Shown here: positions 13,452 to 27,968 of the stretch, one piece after another
How positions within the stretch are numbered: the first letter of the stretch is position 1
How the letters are laid out: every line of letters begins with the position of its first letter
The notes under the pieces: model-generated
What the model saw: the letters and a program-made list of their open reading frames with translations, nothing else
Told to the model about the DNA's origin: nothing
Database searches by the model: none
Assembly: GCA_018857735.1 (NCBI GenBank)
Contig: JABMCL010001863.1
Span: 124,001-188,000 of the forward strand
Length of the DNA stretch: 64,000 bases
Direction: 5' to 3'
Source of the DNA: Alviniconcha marisindica
Lineage: Eukaryota > Mollusca > Gastropoda > Provannidae
Program-made: the position numbers and the translations under genes

Positions 13452-16400
13452 ACTTTTAGTCACCATGTGTAATGTCAGTGAGGGAGTGTAAACAAATCAA
13501 ATTTGTGTCACAGTGTGAACAAATCAAATCTGTGTCACGTCATTCCTTCAAGCATTTTTATTTTTTAAATTTATTTTTGACAGTTGGAAATAAGCGATGC
13601 AGACTGATGTTCCAGTACCTTGATTCAATCTCAGAAGCGTAGTCAGAGAGATTGATGTCTGCAGGGTTTGTGGTGTCGCGACCAAAGCGAGCCAGGATCT
13701 CCATCTTCAGTCGGTTCTCCAGGTTACCCAAGATATTAGCATACTGAGGATGTATGAAAATGACAACCAGCTTATCAGGTAGTCTATTTTAATATACACA
13801 TACCATAGCAATGCACATCAAGAATATACAGCACAACTGGGTTGGAGGGGAGGGGGGTACATCATCACAGGTTTACATGGGTATATCATTACAACTTTTT
13901 TTTTATATACTTATATATAACCCTATATGAATGATGATAATCAATGCTTGATGATGTCATTAGCAAAGACACATAAAAGGTGTCACATGAATGGGTCAGT
14001 ATGAAGGTGAGGATCTCTTATACTGATAAACAACAGCACAAAACAATAAAGAAAGAAAAGAGAAAGCCATGGCTGCACAGAATGAAGATCGTACATGTAC
14101 ACAAAGCAGACACACTGACAGGCACATGTACACAAAGCAGACACACAGACAGGTACAGGTACACAAAGCACACTAACAGGTACATGTACATAAAGCAGAC
14201 CCACTGACAGGTACATGTACATAAAGCAGACACACTGACAGGTACATGTACACAAAGGAGACACACTGACAGGTACATGTACACAAAGGAGACACACTGA
14301 CAGGTACAAGTACACAAAGCAGACTAGCGGGTACATGTACACAAAGCAGACACACTGAAAGGTACATGTACATAAAGCAGACACACTCATTGACTAACTG
14401 ATGATCGCTTATACAGCGCTATTCACCACTATCTTGAGCAGATGCACTGCGCTTGCATGTGGTTCTACATTCAGAGTGACAAGCTTTTTATAGCGCGTTT
14501 TTTGAATATCCACCGAAGTGGTGTACTTACAGCGCTGGCATGGCTGGTGCCACATGAAACTGCAGCCATCTCGGCGCAAGTTCTGTGTACACCATACAAC
14601 CATGCACAATGTCACTTCATGCAAAGCCACATACGTAAGGTGTTTGCATGTTTGGCTGTAACCTGCCACCTGCACTTTTGGCAGAATGACCGGGATCTTT
14701 TCCGTGCTACTGACAGGTACATGTACATAAAGCAGACACACTGACAGGTACATGTACACAAAGCAGACACACTGACAGATACATGGACACAAAGCAGACA
14801 CACTGACAAGTACAAGTACACAAAGGAGACAGACTGATGGGTACAAGAACACAAAGCAGACTAACAGGTATATGTACACAAAGCAGACACTGACAGGTAC
14901 ATGTACACAAAGGAGACAGACTGACGGGTACAAGTACACAAATCAGACACACTAACAGACTTTCCCCAAAACGACTTTTTTCCCCATAGCATTTCCCTGC
15001 ATGGAAGAAGCAATATTAGTTTGCACAGCTATGGAAAAAAAATGAAGATTAACTCTAAACATGCAAATGGCTCACTGACTTTCTTTTTCAAGACTGCTTA
15101 AACCGAATTAAATACAGTGAAATATGTACCCAGACATTTTGTTTGCTTTGAGCTGTCAGCATCTGAACAGCTTAGGGTAATGGGCACTTTTCAAATCTAC
15201 AATCAAATGATCAATCAAACATTCCAACACAATTTTCTCTTCACTTCTTAATCTAATAATTACACATAACTCAAACAAACAAAAATGAAACAAATGAATA
15301 GCATATGTTGAACAAGGCTGGGGTAAAGAAAAGGTGTAACAATACAATGTAACTGTTTCACATTCTGAACAATGTCTTTTGTTCCAAGTTCCTTGAAGCA
15401 CAACACTAAAATCAATTAAATCTACAACTAACTGAATAAACATAAACAAAATCAACTGAAAAGTGACCAGTGAACCAGCAAATGAATAATCAAATAAGTA
15501 AACAAGTCAGACCAGTAGAAATGCTCATAGATGTATCTGTTACCTAGCATAGGCCAGAAACGTTTGTTAATGCTAAAAAAAAAAATTAAAAAAAAAAAAA
15601 AAAAAAAAGAAGAAGAAAAGAACCATTCATGAAATGAGTGACCGATGAAAGTGAAAGTCCAGTAAGTGACAAGTGAACAAACTTGTGGAACCAAAGCAAG
15701 TGGTGATGTGAAAAGGAAGGCTCAATTACCAGATATCATTGACGTCCCAGACAGGCACAAGATAAAGCAACAGTGCAGGTCAAATCAATGAATTCCAGAC
15801 TACATCCAGTTAACACTGTGTTCAAATGCAACCAAAGTGAAGATGCAAGCTGGTCTGAAAATATCAAAAAAGTGCAAATATTTCCATCTGCAGGTTTCAT
15901 TTAGTTCTTCTTTCAATGTTTAAACAAAACGAGTGTTTCAAGTTCTGTCATGCTTTGAATCTGAACTCCTCATGGTGCAGCCATGTTGCTTCACTCCTTA
16001 CTAAAGAAGAGCAGAAAAAGGTTGGCTCACAGCATATTCAGTACTCTGGTCACACACACCGGCCTTGTTCATAACATCACTGACACAGACTGCTGGGCAC
16101 AAAATGGCAGCACTCACGGTCATGTTTTCACAACTTTCAACTGTTGATTTTCAACAAAGAGGACCCAAAATAGAGTGAAAAACTGATCCATGACTATTAT
16201 TTACTCCATTCCTAGTGGTCAGGTCCATGATGCATCTTCACTTTGATTCTCCTTTAATTACTCTGCTTTCAGTTTCATAAATACATACATATATAGATTG
16301 ATAGATAGATATGCACCAATAACATACATAAACACAAAAACACACAAGCTCACACTCGCATCTACGTGCGCACAAACATAACATTTTGTTCTGCACATTG

Positions 16401-19400
16401 TGTCATCTTGCAAATTAGGTATAGTTAGCTTCCACATGCTTGTATGTGCTAATTATCTGAACCAACTAACTGGGCTTTTACCCACAAATTTTGCTGTGAA
16501 GAGCTTTCAATTGTGTATCTGCAAGCATGTCTGTCATGTAAATGTTTCTGTCCTCCTAGCAGGCCTGGTTATGCTTTGCACAATGCCAGGCAGCTCATAT
16601 ATTTTGCAAGTTTTCAGCTTTGAGAAGATTCTCACCTTGGTGTTGTCTGGGTCACAGTAGTCCAGCAGGGTGTCACAGAAGTGGTAACCCATGGACTCGT
16701 AGTCTGCGACACTGAAGTGAAAACCTTTCTTCTTGCCCAGTGATGAGCCACAGAATGTGGCCTGGCAACAAAACAGAACCACAGAACAAGCATCAATCTC
16801 TGTGCTCTTAGCTCTCTTAAATGTAGGCCAAATTATCCCTGGCAGCATTATGCCAGGAAAGGTCTGGGTTAATCAAAGTAACAGGTCACCACATAATAAC
16901 ATCAGAACACACTTCTTGTCATCATTGTGTAGAGCAGTGATTCAGCTTTCCAGTGAAAACATCACATCCTGCTTTATAAATGTTAAGCAGATGCCATGCT
17001 GGATGCACCACAACACTTGTACACCTCTTATCAAAAGTAAGATCTATGAATGTAGGTTGCAATTTTTATGTCAAGAGTACTGCAACCTGAGTTTCCTGCA
17101 AGTGTCATTAAAGTATTTCATGGAAAAGACAGTTGCTGACAGTGGTCCATTAAAATGGAGAAGCAGTACCAATGCCCAGTGTCTGACTGTACCTCCATTG
17201 TGTAACTGTTCATAATGCCCATGTTCCACATCACCACACGTCCAGTGCCCTCCTTGCTCTTCTGCACCTTGAACTTGCATGAGTCATAGGAAAACTGAAA
17301 CACACAGGATATAACCTCTGGTCCAGTTTATGTAACTTGCATGAGTCATAGGAAAACTGAAACACACAGGATATAACCTCTGGTCCAGTTTATGTAACTT
17401 GCATGAATCATAGGAAAACTGAAACACACAGGATATAACCTCTGGTCCAGTTTATCTAACTTGCATGAGTCATAGGAAAACTGAAACACACAGGATATAA
17501 CCTCTGGTCCAGTTTATCTCACTTGCATGAGTCATAGGAAAACTGAAACACACAGGATATAACCTCTGGTCCAGTTTATCTAACTTGCATGAGTCATAGG
17601 AAAACTGAAACACACAGGATATAACCTCTGGTCCAGTTTATCTCACTTGCATGAGTCATAGGAAAACTGAAACACACAGGATATAACCTCTGGTCCAGTT
17701 TATCTAACTTGCATGAGTCATACTCATAGGAAAACTGAAACACACATGATATAACCTCTGGTCCAGTTTATCTAACTTGCATGAGTTGTAGGAAAACTGA
17801 AACACACATGATCCTGGTCCAGTTTATCTAACTTGCATGGTAGGTGACAGTTACTGTAGGTGACTCACGTCTTTGTTGTGTTTGTGTGTCATCTTTCAAG
17901 TGCTAATTAACTCCCTTGTTTGTTGATGACACACAGCTGTGGAGTAATGCAACCAAACAGAGAACTAATCCTGATCCAATTACAATAAGACATGAATTCA
18001 ACTTCCACATATAAAAAAAAATCACAGAGCAGAAACCGATACCTATGACACAAACAAAACACACCAAACTTTCAGAACAAGTTAAACCAAGACCTTAAAT
18101 ATCATTTTATCTTTGTGCACTCTGTATTCATCTTCACAATATTCCACAAACATAGTGACAGGTGAAGACAGACAAGGGAAGTGAGGTTAATCAAAATAAA
18201 ACAGGCATACAACTGACAGCCACACTTGCTGGTCTCAGCTACTGTACAGCATTTATGGTACAGGCATCTGCAACTCCTGCAATCTAAAACTAGTAAAAGC
18301 TATGACTGTCAAAAATAAAAGGCTCACCTTGTCTGGAGCATTCTTGTGCAGCATACATGGAAAGATGCGCTCATGGAGACGCTTAACAGTGTTGAGGCGC
18401 TGCTCACAGCCATAGATGAACACGTTCTGGCGGCGACTGTGGCCATGAAGGTCACAATACACAATGATGTCACGCTCTTGGAGAAGCCTGCAAATATGCA
18501 AAAATAGTCATGTCAGTTTGCATGTGAAACAAAGGCCAGACCCCTCGCCCCCTCACCCCCCCCCCCCAACTCCCTCAATTTATTTTAGTACAACAAAGGC
18601 AGCTCCATAACAAAATTCATCTACTTAGCTGACCATTTCCATGGATGTTTATCTCACTCATGTTCACAGAATTCTATGAGAGTGGGGAGAGGGAAGGAGG
18701 AAGGAGAGAGAGAGAGAGGGTTGGGTGGATGGCATAGATATTAGTAGAACATGCAGAACTGCTTATGGGAAGAAAGATTCTTAGGCTGTGAAGTTTCTTT
18801 CATTAATGCAATAGAATGTTGTTGTCATGCTGTGTACCAACTTGCGAATCATGTTCCTGGTGTGCCATACAGAAGGGTAAGAGTCTTTGAGCACAGTCTT
18901 GTAGTTCCTGTTGAGGTCGCGCCCAGCCAGAGAGCACCTGTAGTTGCCCACTATCACACCATCAGGGTTCAGCATTGGCACAATCTTGAAGATGAATGTG
19001 TCTCGCAGCAACTAGCCAAGGAGAAAATTGGAAAGAAAGCAACATTATTTAATGAAAAAGAGAGACAAAAGTAAGCAATACTGCAGTCAGTTAATGAAAA
19101 ATTTCAGTCATCCTTTATTCCACATATCTGATCACTTTCTGTCTTTATATCTGTCGCATACACAGTTGGTGCCCATTTGACATGTCCATGCTATTCCCAC
19201 AGAAACAACAGCACTGACAACATAGTTTTCCAGTTTCCAATTTCTGTAGGCAAGAAATCACAGCAAGTGGGCAAGAGACTTCCTGTACTGTAGTGTAATG
19301 TATTGCAATGACAAAATAAAGTTGTACGGTACTGTAATGTATGGCACTGACAAAATAAAGTTGTACTATATTGTAATGCATTGACAAAATAAAGTTGTAC

Positions 19401-19617
19401 TGTGTTGTAATGTATTGCAACAATTCAACAATGCAAACACAAGACTCATAGCTTTTGCACTTTCTCTTATTTTGGACCACACATTTAGAATTTGCTCCCA
19501 CAAGACCTTAGACACTGCTCAACCCTGTCATCTTTTAAAGCCAAACTGAAGAAAACATTCCTCTTCTCACAGTATTTCCACCCCAACTAATATTAACACC
19601 CAGTTTCTGCTACAGTC

Positions 19618-19714
<97 letters not shown>

Positions 19715-22700
19715 ATGTGTGCACTTGCGTATACAGATCAGTGTCATATATGTTTGAATTCACTGCGTTTTTTGTTTTTGTTTACTATATCGTACTTTTT
19801 GTAAACTGTTTTGGAAGGACTGTGCTTTACATGTGTACAGAATATCTTGTTTAGGATATGTATCATGTCAGCACTCAGGGCGTCAATGAGTGCAAGGTAA
19901 ATGTACGTTATTACTATGATTCTTGACAAAACAAAATGTACTGTATTGTAATATACTGCGTTAAAAAAATTAAATGTACTGTATTGTAATATATTGCATT
20001 GACAAAATATAGTTGTATTGTATTATAATGTATTGCACTGACAACATAAAGTTGTACTATATTATAATGTATTGCACTGACAAAATAAAGTTGTATAATA
20101 TTTTAATAAATGCACTGACAAAATAAAGTTGTAATGAACTATACTGTATTGCACTGCAGAGTCATCCAATAAATCCAGGTGCTATCAGGCCATGCATTAG
20201 TGAACACTAAACTGAGCTCTAAGTGGTGCACATTCTGACCCAAGTGCCCACACTCATAACTTAAACTCATAAACATGTGCTGGACCTGAGAAACAATCAA
20301 GCCATTTATGGTTGAGTGAGTACTACTGTACTTGAATACTAGTGTATTTCCACAGTAATACACAAACTTTTTTAGTTAGTAGTCTGCATTCTAAAATACC
20401 TTGTTACTAAATCGTATACCTCAAGACAGAAATTGTAGTACATGTACCACATGAACAAACTTTACTATGAAAAATGGATAAAACAAGTTTCATTTATGCA
20501 GAAAAAAGCATAAACAGAAACCTATAGAGAGATCCCCACATAGTAGACAATGTTCAGTTACTTCAGAAAGTACAATGGTAAGAGGTGGGTAATGCATAGG
20601 TACCAGCAAATACATTATACACCAAAATAGTGCAGTCTGGCGCCTACTAAAAAAAATGTGAGGACAGATTTCTGACTCAGACTGACTCTGATGCCCATTT
20701 CTTTCTTACTGGTAACAGCAGGAAAACACAATGAGCACAAAATGTTGTGAAAGAGAAGACACATCATAACTATACTGTACATCATTTCCTTCCTGCTTTT
20801 TTTCACTAAAAGTAGACACTACAATAATACACTTTCTTCATGTGGTCAGTTTTTAGTCAGCAGAGATTTTTGTACATTAGTCTTCACATTCAGCCAAGGA
20901 GCCAGCTATGAAGGCCAGTAACTCTCTGTGCCCATGCTTGTGTTTGGGTGTGCATGGCACCATCTTGGAATGTAGTATCTTTGGTACCACTGAACATCCA
21001 GTGTTAAGTCAGTGTTGGAAGATCTACACTGATTAATCTTTTAGTCCAAAATCAAGAATACACCGCTGTTTACATTTTTCAAGTTTCATCATAAAATTAC
21101 ACTTCTTGACATTAGCATTGAACACAGGCCATCACCTGACAGACCAAAGAGGAGCAGTGCCAGTCCCATCCAAACAGTTATAAGTCCCCTCCAAATAACA
21201 TACTGACAGCAGTCATTGTTTTCCTTTAAACCACAACAGAGTTAGAGTGGAATGGCCTGCCTGCCAAAGTTGGAACCCCTCAGAGCTCAGGGTTAAATCA
21301 TATCTGAAAGGCCACTCCATCCACCCCAACACACACACACCCCTACCCCCCACCCTCAGAAAGTGAAGCAGAATCTTCAACTTGTTGAAAGTTGCTGGCT
21401 AAAATCAAGAATATAGTTATGTGTAAATGCACCCATGGCAAGAAAAGAAACAGACCCTAGCTTATTCAGCAACAGTCAGCACTCATTTTCAGGCCAAAGA
21501 AGGAATGCGGCAAAACTCGGGAGCACCTTTGCATCGGCAGAGCTGCCAGTGAGGTAGTCCAGAAAGCCTTTCATCATCCAGCTGGAGTTGCTTTCCCCAG
21601 GGTGGACACGGGATGTCACCACCACAGCCTTCTTGTGCTGAAACACACAGGGTGTTGTCGTGTTTTTTGTTGTTGTTGTTTTTGTATTCACAGGCTGAAC
21701 AATTCATTCAATATGTGTACTACATTAAATCTAACCATTAAAGGTAAAGCTTAAGTTTGTGCAAATATCTTTGGCATAGTTAATTCATCTTTATAGTGAT
21801 GTTTCACACAAACACAGCCTGTGGTTTCTCTTTGAAAAAAGAAGAAGAGTCAGTTGATTTGAACATCCTGTCAACCACACAGAATCAGGATGATCAAACT
21901 CTGTCATAAGCAGATGCATATTTCAAAACTCTTATCATACATATAAACCCTTTCTCAAGTCAAACCCACAGTCAGTCCCTACACAGATATGAAACAAAAC
22001 ATACCTACACGAACACCAAACAATAATTTTTAATATTGCCCTTGTTAAAAAATAAAATAAATGAAGGCTTTGACATGCTGGTATTGTCGACCAATTTGTT
22101 TAATTTATGGATACCAGATTAAACAAAATTATAAAAAAAGGAATGGTCAGAAACAATAAAGATTGTTTTTTTTTAATGTAAAAATGTATAATGGCAAATA
22201 CCAGTCCAAAATCATTTTTGTTTAACATTTTATATTGACCAACAGTAAGTCAACAGGGAGATGAAAGTGTTGTCTTCAAATCAGCTCTGTGGTATTTTTC
22301 TTCCTCCAAAATTCACCATGGCCTAACCATCTGGCGCAAGGCAGAACAATTCTCACTTTTGCATCTTCTGGATTCTGTGAGGGTGATGTGATTGTTAGAA
22401 CATACACCAGGTTGCCAGCCAGTGTACGACACAAAACCCGCTGTTTGCAGATTCGTGACTTGATAGGGTCATTCTGCAACTCCAAGAGGTAGTCCTGCAA
22501 AACATTTGAAAGCGTTATTACCTTTATTTATTTTTCTTTCTCATAAATCTACAGTTAACATGAAAAATATTCAGAAAACCAATTTCAAATCAGTAAAAAA
22601 CCAACACAATAACAACAAAACAACTGCCACATCATTAAATTGTCAACTTTTTGATGACCTTGAAATTTAAATTAACTGAGGTCATTAAAACTGATATTAA

Positions 22701-25700
22701 CATGTGAAACTTGATACATGGCTCATGCAAAATTTGAAAGATCTCATTTAAAAGAACATATGATAAAATAGCAACATTAGACTTTTGTCAGGAAATGTAC
22801 TACTTATCTCCCTTAACCCCTTCACTGCCCCAGCCTGTAAAATTTCTGGGTTGAATGATGCCTGGATACACCTGCAAAAAGTATATTTTCTGATCCTGTA
22901 ACAATCTACTTTCAGTGCTATGTATTTTGATGAAAATCCTTTCATATGCCAAAGCAAAAAAGAAGACACAAATGCTTAAGGGTTTCAAATTTCTCACTTT
23001 TATGTGTTGTTTTGAAATGACATCATGGCAGTGAAGGGGTTAAGTAAGCAAAGGTTACTGAAAGGAGCATGTTTCTGATTTGCCAAAACTAATAAATAAC
23101 ATTCTTTTGAACCTTTTAAATGTTTGGATCTTGTTTTAGAATGCTAGCAGTCATTCTTGTATCAGATTTTTATTTTATTTCATGGTTTCATGTAATTCAT
23201 GCTTTCTGCTTAAAAAGCCCAAAATATGTTTTCTCTGTGCACATGTTCAGCATTTTCATTACACATCCTGGGAAGTGCTCTGAGCACTTTGCAAAAAAGG
23301 AGGACCCAAGGCCATGTTTTCAAATAATTAAGCTGCCAACAGATGCTGCAGCAACTAAAGCATTTACTGACCTGTAGGTCTGAGTATGTGTAGGGGTAGC
23401 AGTGGGCCAAGTATACAGTGTCGTTGTCATGAGGAAACTGCATGGTCCATGTCAGAGAGTAGAATGATCGATCCCCTCTGCTAGTTTCATACCTGACACA
23501 CAGAGTCAATAACAACTGATACCCTCTGCTTCTTTCACACCTGACACACAGAGTCAATAACAACCGATAGCGGATACCCTCTGCTTGTTTCATACCTGAC
23601 ACACAGAGTCAATAACAATCGATACCCTTTGCTTGTTTCATACCTGACACACAGAGTCAATAACAACCGATACCCTCTGCTTGTTTCATACCTGACACAC
23701 AGAGTCAATATTAACTGATCCCTCTGATTGTTTTATACCTGACACACAGAGTCAATAACAACCGATACCCTCTGCTTGTTTCATACCTGACACACAGAGT
23801 CAATAATAACTGATCCCTCTGCTTGTTTCATACCTGACACACAGAGTCAATAACAACCGATACCCTCTGCTTGTTTCATACCTGATACACAGAGTCAATA
23901 ACAACCGATACCCTCTGCTTGTTTCATACCTGACACACAGAGCCAATAATAACTGATCCCTCTGCTTGTTTCATACCTGACACACAGAGTCAATAACAAC
24001 TGATACCCTCTGCTTGTTTCATACCTGACACACAGAGTCAATAACAACCGATACCCTCTGTTTGTTTCATACCTGACACACAGAGCCAATAATAACTGAT
24101 CCCTCTGCTTGTTTCATACCTGACACACAGAGCCAATAACAAACAACCGGTCCCTTCTGCTTGTCAACCATAACAACCAACCCCCCATGTCTGTCTCATA
24201 CCTGACACATGGACTCAATCACAAACAAATGATCCTCTCTGCTTGTATCATGCATGACACACAGTTTTAGTTGATCAGAAATGATGGATCCACACTTTTA
24301 CTTCAATCATACTTTGACACAGTCTCAGTCAATCATAAACATATTCATACCTTGACACACAAATCAAGTCAATCCCAAAAGGCAATATGACAAACAAAAG
24401 CAAAAAATAATCATGTTCATGTACTTGATACTAATAATAGGACCAAAACAGCTGTTTCATGGCCAAAAGCTTTGATTCACTAAAATAATGAGTACTGATC
24501 AGGATCCCTCAATGACCCAGGAATTAGTGGGATCTATGGTCAAAAGGACTGACAGCACCAGTAAGCAAATTATTGCATTCATGTACCTACTACATCTAAA
24601 CAGTCAAAGAGTTTTCACTATGCACACACAGTAGTTTACTCCTTTCCACTTCCACTCTAGCTATTATTATGTGAGAGTTTCCCATTTCCACTTTGGGAAA
24701 ACAGAACATGCACTTCAAAACACTAAAACTCAGTATTCAGCAGTTCCAACAGTTTCCACCTACACCGTTTGCCTCAGGTGCCAAAGTGAATGAGCTTATG
24801 GGCCCACAATGTGTACCTCCATGGGCCACTTTCAAAAGTGTACAGACCAGCTTTTCTCATCTGTGAATTATGGCGAAAATACTACACCTGACGATCCACA
24901 TCACAAAAAATCACATTTTGACATGGAATGGTGCATAGCACATCAGATTCTAACCCTGCTTTCAGTACAGTATTAGTACCTGAGGTTGTTGCGGTAGTAC
25001 TTGATGTTCTGACCTGACCGGATCCAGCCCACTTTATTCTGCAAGGCTTCTTTGTCGCTGTACATACATGGCCGCATCCCCGAGTTGTACAGACTGTCGG
25101 GCTGTCAGCACAACACACCATATAAATTCCACATGCTTACACTATGTCAAGAACTCTCATACTGCAAACACATACTGTATAATACAGCTACTCCAGTCAA
25201 AAGGAATTCTTACATAATAGACAGGGTGCATGTATTTGATATATATTTTATAGTTTGCAGGAATACTGCGTATTCAGTGATAGTTACATGAGTGTAAAAG
25301 ATTATTTTACAACAGAGTAAGAAGCTACTAATTCAGTTGGTTAATCCCACATAATATACATAAAAGTCAAGGGGAGATGTGTTTACCATCAGTCCAATAC
25401 TGGAACTGCTGAAAACAACAATGGAAAAACCTCTGACAGATACGTGCCACCTTGAACTAAAGTAAACTGAACACTTCTGTAGTCCAACTAGCTGGTAAAC
25501 AGTGCTATGGAATCTCTTCAATTGAGTACCTTGAGAAAGTTGACAATTGTAAACCTGTAGGGAGTGTCTTTCTTTGTGTTGTTGACACGGAAGTAAAACC
25601 ACTGGGTGTGTTTGTTGGTGTACAGGTCATAACGAAGCCACAGTTCATAGTCATATTCACCACTGCAACAAACACACCATACAACAGGGTAACCCACTGT

Positions 25701-27306
25701 GGGACATTCCCTTCATGATAAACTCATGCTCTAGATCTGGAGTCACAAACCAACATAGATTATTATCCAAACAGTGAAGACTGCTAACCCTTTCATCACC
25801 AGCAGTGCATACAAAGTATATACACCTGTAAATCAGCAGTGCAGATGCACACTGCAGCTCAGAACCAGCTGTGCAGGAGTGCTGCATTGCAGATCATTAC
25901 CTCACTACTTTAAACCACTCATCCTACATTAATTTAAAGCCAACTGAACGGAGTGTGAAATGGGTTGGCTTACTTTGAGATTAATGTTTGATTTTGAAGC
26001 CACAGAGTTGATGGAATGCAAATATTTTGTGTTTTTGCATAATTTGTTTACAATTCACTCATGATGTAGTCACCACGGAAAATCTCAAACTGAAAGAATG
26101 TCACTGTCAGCAGTAAGCACATTCTATGACTACCATCCATAATCATGCTCACTGCTTGCTCTGTGCTGTAACGAATAGTTGCATGTGAGGAACAGCTCAC
26201 TGACGAAGTGCTAGCCATTTTCACAAGTCACAAAAATATTGAAAACACAGTCAAAATCAACCAAAGACAAAAAGATTTCAAGGCCAAATAAAAGCTGGTT
26301 GTGTTTTTGTGACATGAGTAACTTTGGGACCATGTGTGGTTTCATTCACAAAAGATTCAAGAGGTTTAGTAACTCTGCTGACCCAAGTCGCCGATCACCA
26401 ACAGTGGCATTCATGCTACAAGTTGCTGCTTAGCAATATTGTTGTTCTCACTACAAGTCACTGCTCAGCAACTTTAGTGACAAAGGGGTTAACAAGAAGG
26501 GAAGAAATCTGAATCAAGGCATGTGATGCATAACCCAGGGTTTTAAAATCCAGGTAATGTAATCACAGACACAATTGCAGATCTGTGTCAAAATGTTAAT
26601 CAAATGGTCTTCTCAAAGAGGACTTGAAATGAAAAATATTGCAGAAAAAAAAGAAGTGACATACAAAAAACTATCACTCACACTTTAACAGCTTTGGCCA
26701 GGTTTCCACTTTCAAAGCGGGACTCAAACAGCAAAGTATTGTCATCGTCTGACTCCAGGTCAACACAACACTTGCTGCAACCATTACGTGACCCACCAAC
26801 ACGAGACCTCATGAACTGCAACCAACAATGTACATTTTACATTAAAATTAGAGCAAAATAACAAACGTTAGTCAAAGTGCATGTTCAAAAGAAAGAAAGA
26901 TTTTTTTTGGTATACTTTAGTTTCCAGTTCAAACAACCTTAAAATGTGTAAATGTTACAAAGTAGGGTAAATGTGTAAATGTTACAAAGTAGGGTAAATG
27001 TGTAAATGTTACAAAGTAGGGTAAATGTGTAAAGCTCAACAGAGTTTATCATCTCTTTCTGCTTTCCTCTTTTTGTGGAGGCAGCACATCCATTTTTCAG
27101 GAGACTGAACTGTGCAAGTGACCATTTTGAAATCCCCTCCCACTTAGACACATGACATCTTCAAGGGTTGGCCTCTCAGGTGTGTGCCATAATTTTTTAT
27201 GCCCAAACAGTGGTATGATTATCAATGCTTCGGGTTGTTAATGTGCCCATAGATGTTAATGCTTGTACCTGTCACAGGGGCTATACACACAGAAATACCC
27301 CCCCCC

Positions 27307-27337
<31 letters not shown>

Positions 27338-27883
27338 ACACACACAGAGCAGAGATATATGATGACTTACAAAGCTGAACTTGGGGTCATATTGGAAGAC
27401 TACCTTGCCCCCGTTTTCTTCGCCTCGACACATTGGTGTCTTTTCAGTTCCAGCTGAAACCATCAGACATCAATAGTACCATGAGCTGAAACATTCCTCT
27501 TCACAAGTCAAAAACACACACATTTCCCAAATTCTTCACAACTTACTGGGCAACTTCTGCACAACTAAATGGATGACCACCATAAAATGTGTAGGTTTCA
27601 TAAAACAATGAAAACAATAGCTCTTAAAACAATAGCTCTTAAAACAATAGCTGAAACAATCATAAATTATGGAGGGGAGTGGGGGATTCTTGCATGCTTT
27701 CAAAATTAAAAGTGGATGGAGGGTATTGACCATCTCTCAAAATCAGTAATAATAATAATAGCGGCCATTCTAAAGTGCCATATATCACTGACAAAGGTGA
27801 GCACACTGCACTTTACAAGATCAACAATAATGTTTACATTAAAACCTCAAAAATAATTAATTACACAGTCATAATATTGTATT

Positions 27884-27968
<85 letters not shown>

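Noticed and set aside
13185..13491. Poly Val-Cys and His-Thr frames
   Set aside because: They come from the GT/CA microsatellites. The same applies at 19,619-19,854, 27,775-27,999 and 40,096-40,302.
13983..14952. Cys/Val/Leu-rich minus-strand frames ([11 protein letters not shown] type)
   Set aside because: Translation of the 31-bp minisatellite.
17295..17845. CRISPR-like 62-bp array
   Set aside because: No variable spacers; it is a plain tandem repeat containing an exon boundary.
23493..24175. CRISPR-like regular array of 48-bp units
   Set aside because: Whole units, spacers included, are near-identical, and the locus is an animal intron. It is a minisatellite.
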